From the NCBI GenBank assembly GCA_902578115.1, contig CACHBR010000004.1:1-64000 (forward strand): a stretch of 64,000 nt of DNA. The letters run 5' to 3'. Numbering within the stretch: the first letter of the stretch is position 1; every line of letters starts with the position of its first letter. The notes under the pieces were generated by a model. It was not told where the DNA came from. It saw only the letters and a list, made by a program, of their open reading frames with translations, and searched no databases. The translations under genes and the position numbers were made by a program. Shown in pieces: positions 53,201 to 64,000 of this stretch. The stretch comes from an uncultured Pelagibacteraceae bacterium (GTDB taxonomy: Bacteria > Pseudomonadota > Alphaproteobacteria > Pelagibacterales > Pelagibacteraceae).

Positions 53201-54292
53201 ATGGATAAAAAAAATTGCATTGTTATTGCTGCGGGTGGAACTGGTGGACATGTATTCCCATCTATTGGTTTAGCTAATTATTTAATGAAAGATTATGATA
53301 TAGAAGTTTTTACAGATGAAAGAGGTATAAAATATTTAAATAATCATAAAAATATCAAAATAAAAAAAATTACTTCAAGCAGAGTTTTTGGCAAAAATAT
53401 AATTTATTTTATAATAGGAACAGTTAAAGTTTTTTTATCAATTATTTTCTCAATAATTCTTTTAATTAAACTCAAACCAAAATTAATTATTGGTATGGGA
53501 GGATATTCATCTTTCCCAGTATGCTTGTCAGGATTTTTTTTAAAAATCCCAATATTTATTTATGAGAATAATCTAGTTATAGGAAGAGCTAATAAAATTC
53601 TTTTACCTTTTTCAAAAAAAATACTAGTCTCCACAAATAGTATTCAAGGTATTGATAACAAATATAAGAATAAAATAAGTCATATTGGGTTTTTATTAAG
53701 AGATAATATTTTAGGTGTAAAAAATACAAACTTAGAAGTTACTAAGAATAATCTATCGATTTTAGTAATAGGTGGAAGTCAATCTGCAAAAGTTTTTGGC
53801 GAACAAATCCCAGAAATAATAGAAGAATGTTACAAGAAAGGAATAAAATTTAATGTTTATCAACAATGTTTAGAGTCCCAAAAAAATAATATTCAAAATA
53901 TTTATGGCAAACTTGATATTAAATTTGAATTATTTACTTTCTGTAACGATTTATCAAAGTATTACCAAAAAAGCGATATTGCGATTACAAGATGTGGAGC
54001 ATCTTCTATTGCTGAACTAGTAAATCTAAGAATCCCCTTCGTGGCTGTACCTCTCCCATCATCAATTGATAACCATCAATTAAAAAATGCAAAATATTTT
54101 AACGAAAAAAATTATTGCTTTTTACTTGAGCAAAAATTTCTTTTATCTAAATTATTGAATATATTGCAAGATGCACATCAAGATAGAAACAAGCTGTATT
54201 CATTTAAGCAGAAAATGAGTAAGCATTCTGATAAAGAGTCTCTTATGAAAGCCAAACAAATAATTAAGGATTATTTTAATGGAAAAATCTAA
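53201..54292 (+). CDS. murG: UDP-GlcNAc:undecaprenyl-PP-MurNAc-pentapeptide GlcNAc transferase
   Basis: IVIAAGGTGGHVFPSIGLANYL; GMGGYSSFPVCLSG; ITRCGASSIAELVNLRIPFVAVPLPSSIDNHQ. Confidence 0.96.
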   Translation: MDKKNCIVIAAGGTGGHVFPSIGLANYLMKDYDIEVFTDERGIKYLNNHKNIKIKKITSSRVFGKNIIYFIIGTVKVFLSIIFSIILLIKLKPKLIIGMGGYSSFPVCLSGFFLKIPIFIYENNLVIGRANKILLPFSKKILVSTNSIQGIDNKYKNKISHIGFLLRDNILGVKNTNLEVTKNNLSILVIGGSQSAKVFGEQIPEIIEECYKKGIKFNVYQQCLESQKNNIQNIYGKLDIKFELFTFCNDLSKYYQKSDIAITRCGASSIAELVNLRIPFVAVPLPSSIDNHQLKNAKYFNEKNYCFLLEQKFLLSKLLNILQDAHQDRNKLYSFKQKMSKHSDKESLMKAKQIIKDYFNGKI

Positions 54293-55670
54293 AATTAGTT
54301 TTAGTGAAAGAATTCATTTTATTGGTATTGGCGGTATTGGAATGAGTGGATTAGCTGAAGTAATGAAAGATATGGGATTTAATGTTCAAGGGAGCGATAT
54401 TGCTAATAACAAGAATATTGAAAGATGCAGAAAAAATGGAATTAAAATTTTTTTAAAACACAACAAAAGAAATATTAGAAATTCTTCAATTATAGTTAAA
54501 TCTTCAGCGATTGGAAATAATAATCCAGAAATAATTTTTGCAAAAAGACAAAAATTAAAAATTTTAAAAAGAGCAGAAATGCTTGCGCATGTCGTTTCAC
54601 TAAAAAAAAATATTGTAATAACTGGTTCACACGGAAAAACCACTACAACATCTCTTATTTCAAGGATTTTATACGATGCCAAATTAGATCCAACAATTAT
54701 AAATGGAGGTGTAATAAATTCTATAAAAAGTTCAGCTAGACTTGGAAAAGGTGATTGGGCAGTTTTAGAAGCGGATGAATCTGATGGAAGCTTTTTAAAT
54801 TTTCCAGTTAATTATTCTGTTATAACTAATATTGACGAGGAACATCTAGATTATTATAAAAATTTCGAAAATCTAAAAAAATCTTTTTTAACCTTTTTAA
54901 ATAAAACACCAACAATTGGCAAATCTTTCTTATGTATTGATGATAAAGAAATAAAAAAAATAATACCCAGAGTAAAAAACAAAAATTTTTTTACTTACGG
55001 TTTTTCAAAAAAATCAAATTTTAGAATTTTTAATACAGTTTATAAAAAAAACTATTCCATTTTCGATATCAAGATCTCGATACCAGGAATAAGAAAAACT
55101 GTATTAAAAAAAATAAAGTTAAACCTTATCGGGGCTTATAATATTCTTAACTCTGCTAGTGCAATAGCTATTTGTTTACATATTGGTATAGATATCAAAG
55201 TTATTAGAAATGCACTTAAAAAGTTTAGTGGTATACAAAGAAGATTGACAAAAGTTTTTTCAGATAAACAAAGAGAATTTTTTGATGATTATGCTCATCA
55301 TCCAACTGAAATCAAATCTGTTCTAAAAAGTATGAAGAAAATCAGTGCCGAAAGAAAAATAATTTCTGTTTTTCAGCCACATAGATATTCAAGGTTAAAA
55401 TTATTAAAAAATAAATTTGCATCCTCTTTTCAAGACTCAAATGTAGTTATTTTGTGCCCTGTTTTTTCAGCAGGAGAAAAAGTTGATAAAAATTATGATA
55501 CATTTAAATTTGCTGATCTAATATCAAAAAAGTCAAATGTTCAGGTGATTACTGTTGAAAATCAAAAAGATCTTAAAAACTTTTTTAAAAAAAATTTAAT
55601 TAGTAATGAACTAGTGTTATGTATGGGTGCTGGGTCTATATCAAAATGGATAAGGGAAATGGAACTTTAA
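54279..55670 (+). CDS. murC: UDP-N-acetylmuramate-L-alanine ligase
   Basis: IHFIGIGGIGMSGLAEVM; ITGSHGKTTTTSLIS; EADESDGSFL; DDYAHHPTEIKSVL. Confidence 0.97.
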   Translation: MEKSKISFSERIHFIGIGGIGMSGLAEVMKDMGFNVQGSDIANNKNIERCRKNGIKIFLKHNKRNIRNSSIIVKSSAIGNNNPEIIFAKRQKLKILKRAEMLAHVVSLKKNIVITGSHGKTTTTSLISRILYDAKLDPTIINGGVINSIKSSARLGKGDWAVLEADESDGSFLNFPVNYSVITNIDEEHLDYYKNFENLKKSFLTFLNKTPTIGKSFLCIDDKEIKKIIPRVKNKNFFTYGFSKKSNFRIFNTVYKKNYSIFDIKISIPGIRKTVLKKIKLNLIGAYNILNSASAIAICLHIGIDIKVIRNALKKFSGIQRRLTKVFSDKQREFFDDYAHHPTEIKSVLKSMKKISAERKIISVFQPHRYSRLKLLKNKFASSFQDSNVVILCPVFSAGEKVDKNYDTFKFADLISKKSNVQVITVENQKDLKNFFKKNLISNELVLCMGAGSISKWIREMEL

Positions 55671-56543
55671 ATGTCAAACTTATTTTCAAGAGATATAGAT
55701 TTAAAAAATTACAGCTGGTTTAATCTTGGTGGCCCAGCCAAAAACTTTTTTAAACCAAAAAATAATACTGACCTTATAAATTTTTTTAATAAAAAAAATG
55801 ATATTAATAAAAATATTCATATTTTAGGAGCAGGATCTAATACTCTTTTTAGAGATGGTGGATACAATGGAACAATAATTAAATTGGGAAAGGAATTTAG
55901 TAATATTGAAATTCTAAATGATGGAAATTTACTTGTCGGAGCTGCATGTTTAGACAAAAAAATTGCAAATTTTGCGCTAGAAAACTCTTTTAAAGACTTT
56001 GAATTTTTATCCTGTATACCCGGCAGTATCGGAGGTGCAATTGCTATGAATTGTGGGTGCTATGGCAATGAAATTTCTAAATTAGTTATTTCTGTTGATG
56101 CAGTGACATTTGATGGACAATTAAAAACTTTTAATAAAGATCAAATTAAATTTTTTTATAGAGGAAGTGACTTTGGAGAACCACTTATTATCACAAGTGC
56201 TAAACTAAAGGGTAGCAAGGGTAAAAAAAAAGAAATACAAGAAAAACAGAATAAATTTTTAGATCAAAAAAAGAAAAGTCAGCCTAGTAAAATAAAAACT
56301 TGCGGTAGTACATTCAAAAATCCTGGAAATAAAAAAGCTTGGGAGTTAATCAAAGACTCAGGATGTATAAATTTGAAAGTCGGCGGAGCTAAATTGTCAA
56401 ATCAACATTGTAATTTTTTTGTTAATGAGGGAAACGCAACATCAAAGGATATTGAGCTGTTGATTGAGAGCGTTAAAGATAAAGTTTATTTGAAAACAGG
56501 TATAAAACTAGATCTTGAGATAAAGATTGTAGGGAAAAATTAA
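55671..56543 (+). CDS. murB: UDP-N-acetylenolpyruvoylglucosamine reductase
   Basis: NYSWFNLGGPAKNFFKP; LGAGSNTLFRDGGYNGTIIKLG; GSIGGAIAMNCGCYGNEI; CGSTFKNP. Confidence 0.96.
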   Translation: MSNLFSRDIDLKNYSWFNLGGPAKNFFKPKNNTDLINFFNKKNDINKNIHILGAGSNTLFRDGGYNGTIIKLGKEFSNIEILNDGNLLVGAACLDKKIANFALENSFKDFEFLSCIPGSIGGAIAMNCGCYGNEISKLVISVDAVTFDGQLKTFNKDQIKFFYRGSDFGEPLIITSAKLKGSKGKKKEIQEKQNKFLDQKKKSQPSKIKTCGSTFKNPGNKKAWELIKDSGCINLKVGGAKLSNQHCNFFVNEGNATSKDIELLIESVKDKVYLKTGIKLDLEIKIVGKN

Positions 56544-56545
56544 CA

Positions 56546-57478
56546 TTGTATAAAAAAAAAAAAATTTTAGTTATATTAGGTGGAACATCAAAAGAAAGAG
56601 CCATTAGTATAGACACGGGTCTGGCTTGTATTAAAGCATTAAAAAAATTAAAATATAAAATTATAAAATTTGACCCTAAACTTGCCCCGATCAGTGATAT
56701 TAAAAAAAATAAAGCAGATATAATTTTTAATGCACTACATGGAAAAGGTGGTGAAGATGGAACAATTCAAAGTTTTTTTGAATACATAGGATTACCTTAC
56801 ACTCACTCTGGCCCTATTTCATCTATGCTTGCTATGAATAAGTATTTTTCTAAAAAAATATTTATAAAGAATAAAATTATTACACCTAAATATTTTTATT
56901 TAAATAAAATAAATTTCTCAAATATAGACCTAAAAAAAGAAATAAAAAAAAATAGACTTAAATTTCCAATAGTAATAAAACCAAACCAGGAAGGTTCTAG
57001 TATTGGTGTAAATATCTGTAAAAATTATAACTTTTTAAATAGTTCATTTAGAAAACTTAGAAAAAAATACGACGATTTAATATTTGAAAATTATATACCT
57101 GGAAAGGAGATACAAGTTGCAAATATTGGCAATAATGCTATTGGCGCTATAGAACTTCAACCTAAAAGAAAATTTTATGATTATGATGCTAAATATAAAA
57201 AGTCATCTAATACAAGACACATTATGCCCGCTGATATTTCAAAAAAAAAATATAAGGAAGTCTTAAAAATATCTGAGAAAGCCTATAAAATTTTAAAATG
57301 CAAAGGTATTGCAAGATGTGATTTTAGATTTTACAAAGACAAATTTTATTTATTGGAAGTAAATACACAACCTGGCATGACTAGTTTATCTTTAGTTCCA
57401 GAAATAGCAGCATATGAGAATATTTCCTTCACAAAACTTGTTAAATGGATGGTAAATAACGCAAGTCTTAATAGATGA
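56546..57478 (+). CDS. ddl: D-alanine-D-alanine ligase (TTG start)
   Basis: ILVILGGTSKERAISIDTG; NALHGKGGEDGTIQSFFEYIGLPYTHS; YLLEVNTQPGMTSLSLVPEIA. Confidence 0.94.
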   Translation: MYKKKKILVILGGTSKERAISIDTGLACIKALKKLKYKIIKFDPKLAPISDIKKNKADIIFNALHGKGGEDGTIQSFFEYIGLPYTHSGPISSMLAMNKYFSKKIFIKNKIITPKYFYLNKINFSNIDLKKEIKKNRLKFPIVIKPNQEGSSIGVNICKNYNFLNSSFRKLRKKYDDLIFENYIPGKEIQVANIGNNAIGAIELQPKRKFYDYDAKYKKSSNTRHIMPADISKKKYKEVLKISEKAYKILKCKGIARCDFRFYKDKFYLLEVNTQPGMTSLSLVPEIAAYENISFTKLVKWMVNNASLNR

Positions 57479-58149
57479 AAAAAAAGAATATTTTTTTTTG
57501 GTTTTTTCTTTTTATTTTATTAACTACATTTTATTTTGATTTTAATAAAACTAAATTAGCAGAAACTTTTAAAATAAAAAAAATTGAGATCCATGGTGTA
57601 GAAAATGCAGATATAAATTTGTTAAATCTCAGATTAGAAAGATTTAAATATAATAACTTTTTTTTAATAAATCGAAGTCAAATAGCTTCTTCTATAATTG
57701 ATATTGATTTTATTAATAAAGTTTTAATAAAAAAAATATATCCTGATAAGGTTGAGATAAAAATAAAGGAACATAAGATTATAGGTATAATTATAAAAAA
57801 TAAAAATAAATATATTTTAAGTAAAGACGGAATAATTATTAAAAAATTTGATAAAAAATTTGAAACATTACCAATCATTTACGGAAAAGAAGCTCAAAAT
57901 TTTTTTCCTCAATTTTATAAATCTCTTAAAGAAACAAATTTTGATATTAATAAAATCGAATTTTTTAAATATTTTGATACAAGGCGGTGGGATATATTTC
58001 TCAAAAGTGGCAGACTAATCAAACTTCCTAGTAATGAAAATGATACTAAGCAATCTATATTCAAATTTATGTCAATTAGTAAAGACAAAAAATTTGATAA
58101 ATTTAAAATATTTGATTTTCGAGTAAAGAATCAATTAATAATAAAGTAA
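57475..58149 (+). CDS. ftsQ: FtsQ-like division protein (POTRA domain)
   Basis: N-terminal TM, IKKIEIHGVENADINLLNLRL POTRA-like start; between ddl and ftsA. Confidence 0.8.
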   Translation: MKKKNIFFWFFLFILLTTFYFDFNKTKLAETFKIKKIEIHGVENADINLLNLRLERFKYNNFFLINRSQIASSIIDIDFINKVLIKKIYPDKVEIKIKEHKIIGIIIKNKNKYILSKDGIIIKKFDKKFETLPIIYGKEAQNFFPQFYKSLKETNFDINKIEFFKYFDTRRWDIFLKSGRLIKLPSNENDTKQSIFKFMSISKDKKFDKFKIFDFRVKNQLIIK

Positions 58150-58155
58150 AAAACA

Positions 58156-59331
58156 ATGGATGAAAAATTAATCATAGAGTTAGACAATGATAAAATTAAG
58201 TATGCTGTTTTTAAAACTAATAAAGAACAGGATTATAAACTATTAAGAAATAAAATCTCAACAAATGCAGGAATTAAAAAAGGAAAAATTCTTGATTTTG
58301 AATACTCATCAAAAATAATAAGTAATGATCTTAATGAAATTGAAAAAAATGTTAACAAAGTTTTTAAAAGTATCTCCGTTGTTTTGAATCAAAAAGATGT
58401 ATTTTGTACAAACTTATGTGGTTTTAAAAAGTTAAATGGTTCAAAAGTTGAAAAGAGAGACCTGGACTTCATTTTAAATGAAGCGAAAAATTCTATTTCC
58501 AAAAACCAGAAAAATAATTCTATACTTCATATTTTGAATTCTAATTTTATTTTAGATAAAACAAAACAAGATAAAGTACCATTAAATATATTTGGAGACC
58601 ATTTGAGTTTACATATGACTTTTGTTTCTATACCAGATAATAATTTAAAAAATATTAAGGAGATTTTTAATAATAGTGATTTAAAAATTGATAGAATAAT
58701 TAGTAAACCTTTTGCTGAAAATATTAATTTACTTAATTCAAATAAAAAATTAAAAAATTTTATTTCAATAAATATTGGAAATGAGCTTTCAACTATTACT
58801 TTATGTCAAGATTCTTCTCTTGTTTTCTTTAAAACTTTCCCATTTGGGTCCAATTCAATTTATAATGATATAAATCAACTTTGCTCTTTATCGAAAAATG
58901 AAGCAAAAACAATTATTGAAAATTTAGAAAATAATAAATCAATATATATAGATAGGAAATTTTTTGTTAATTCAGATTATAAAAAAATAAGTTTAAATCA
59001 TTTTAAAGAAATAATTAATGTTAGAATAAAAGAAATGTTAAATTATACTTTTAATAGCAATAAAGATTTAATTTATTATAAGAAAAAAATTGGAAAAATA
59101 AATATTTTTTTTGAAGATATTGATATTTACAAAAATTTGGGTGAAATCTTTAAAAGCCACTTAGATCTTAACGATCAAAAAATTCTTATAGAAAATTTCA
59201 CTGACGATGACCTCGGGACACTTTATGGAGCAGCTGAATTAATATTTAAAGGTTGGCCCAATGAGGCGTTACCTTTCTCTATTAAAAAAAAGTCAATAAT
59301 ATCTGGTTTTTTCGATCGTTTTTTTAGCTAA
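58156..59331 (+). CDS. ftsA: Highly divergent FtsA-like protein
   Basis: Position ftsQ-X-lpxC; FtsA-like blocks (VFFKTFPFGSNSIYNDINQLCSLSKNEAKTIIEN; SKPFAENINLLNSNKK); C-terminal amphipathic SIISGFFDRFFS. Canonical nucleotide-binding motifs not recognisable. Confidence 0.75.
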   Translation: MDEKLIIELDNDKIKYAVFKTNKEQDYKLLRNKISTNAGIKKGKILDFEYSSKIISNDLNEIEKNVNKVFKSISVVLNQKDVFCTNLCGFKKLNGSKVEKRDLDFILNEAKNSISKNQKNNSILHILNSNFILDKTKQDKVPLNIFGDHLSLHMTFVSIPDNNLKNIKEIFNNSDLKIDRIISKPFAENINLLNSNKKLKNFISINIGNELSTITLCQDSSLVFFKTFPFGSNSIYNDINQLCSLSKNEAKTIIENLENNKSIYIDRKFFVNSDYKKISLNHFKEIINVRIKEMLNYTFNSNKDLIYYKKKIGKINIFFEDIDIYKNLGEIFKSHLDLNDQKILIENFTDDDLGTLYGAAELIFKGWPNEALPFSIKKKSIISGFFDRFFS

Positions 59332-59396
59332 ATCGTAGTCTTTTGTAACATTAGTTGTTTTCAGTAGTTTTTTAAATTTCTATATAAACTTGAGTC

Positions 59397-60329
59397 ATGT
59401 GGGACAAATATCAAAAAACAGTAAATAGTGAAACGAACTTTTCAGGAATCGGATTGCACTCTGGTGTAAAAGTTGACGTTACATTAGTTCCAGGTAATTC
59501 AAATTCAGGAATAGTTTTTAAGAGAACAGATTTAGAAAAAGACAATGAAATTGTTGCTAATTTTAAAAATGTATCTTCAGCAAAATTGTGTACTAAAATT
59601 GAGAATAATCATGGTGTAAGTGTTTCAACTATAGAGCATTTACTTGCAGCGTTTTATGTGTGTGGAATTGACAATATCATTGTAAATTTAAATGGTCCCG
59701 AAGTCCCTATTATGGACGGTTCAGCGAAAGAATTTGTAAAGATTATAAATGAGGTAGGATTAAAAACACTTGAAGGCAAAAGGAAGTTTGTAAGAGTCAA
59801 AAAAAGTGTTGAATTAAAAAAAGAAGATGGGAGAACAATAAGTGCAAAACCGTCAAGCCAAACTTTTGATGTAAAGTTTACATTAAATTACAAAAAAAAC
59901 CCTTTAATTAAAACACAAATAAATAAAATAAATTTTGCGGAAAAAAATTTAGAAGACATTGTAGTTGCAAGGACTTTCTGCTTATACGAAGATATAGAGA
60001 TGATAAAATCTATGGGACTTGCCAAAGGTGGAAGTTTAGATAATGCCATAGTTGTTAGAGGCAATGAAGTTTTAAATAGGGGTGGACTTAGATCTAAAAA
60101 AGAATTTGTAAATCACAAAATACTCGACCTAGTCGGAGATTTCATGCTTTCAGGAACTAGATTAATTGGTTCGGTAGAATGTTTTCACGGTGGTCATGCA
60201 TTGACTATTGAATTCTTAAAAAAGATTTTTTCTAATAAAAATAACTATGAAGTTGTAGAAAGTCATTCTTTATTCTCTAATGTAAGAAAAATCATTCCTC
60301 TTAATAAGAGATTTGCTGTAAACGCTTAA
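59397..60329 (+). CDS. lpxC: UDP-3-O-acyl-N-acetylglucosamine deacetylase
   Basis: SGIGLHSGVKVDVTLVPG; STIEHLLAAFYVCGIDNIIVNLNGPEVPIMDGSAKEFV; NHKILDLVGDFMLSG. Confidence 0.97.
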   Translation: MWDKYQKTVNSETNFSGIGLHSGVKVDVTLVPGNSNSGIVFKRTDLEKDNEIVANFKNVSSAKLCTKIENNHGVSVSTIEHLLAAFYVCGIDNIIVNLNGPEVPIMDGSAKEFVKIINEVGLKTLEGKRKFVRVKKSVELKKEDGRTISAKPSSQTFDVKFTLNYKKNPLIKTQINKINFAEKNLEDIVVARTFCLYEDIEMIKSMGLAKGGSLDNAIVVRGNEVLNRGGLRSKKEFVNHKILDLVGDFMLSGTRLIGSVECFHGGHALTIEFLKKIFSNKNNYEVVESHSLFSNVRKIIPLNKRFAVNA

Positions 60330-60377
60330 TTCTAAGACCATTTTACGCCAAGTGTTTTTTTTGTTATTAATAACTTA

Positions 60378-64000
<3,623 letters not shown>

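Noticed and set aside
60363-60374. Perfect palindrome GTTATTAATAAC just before bamD
   Set aside because: Short, entirely AT-type palindrome in an AT-rich genome; expected by chance and no conservation evidence available.

Overview
AT-rich, gene-dense, streamlined alphaproteobacterial chromosome segment. Gene content, composition and near-zero intergenic space look Pelagibacterales (SAR11)-like, but taxonomy is inference. About 60 protein genes, two tRNAs and an RNase P RNA are supported. Left to right: TPR protein (truncated at the left edge), ispE, tRNA-Gln, CCA-adding enzyme, greA, hemF, petABC (cytochrome bc1), ychF-pth-rplY, prs, pgeF-midA-lgt, ubiK-like, a sensor kinase/PetR-like/PetP-like regulatory operon, ilvE, pgsA-uvrC-folB-SDR-uvrB, aspartate aminotransferase, trxB, guaC, an ELM1-like/2OG-oxygenase/Cys-rich trio, carAB, yqeY-dnaG-rpoD, a putative sugar O-methyltransferase, tRNA(CAT), mlaC-mlaA, an AmpD-like amidase, rnpB, a rearranged dcw (division/cell wall) cluster, lpxC, bamD, ligA and an M24 peptidase (truncated at the right edge). 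No mobile element, CRISPR array, rRNA or prophage was seen. The most interesting region is the dcw cluster. ftsZ sits between mraZ and rsmH instead of after ftsA. murE and murF are one 949-aa ORF. FtsA keeps its C-terminal amphipathic tail but has lost recognisable actin-fold nucleotide-binding motifs. A triple CCCAT (ATGGG) repeat of 10-bp period overlaps a good sigma70-like promoter upstream of mraZ.
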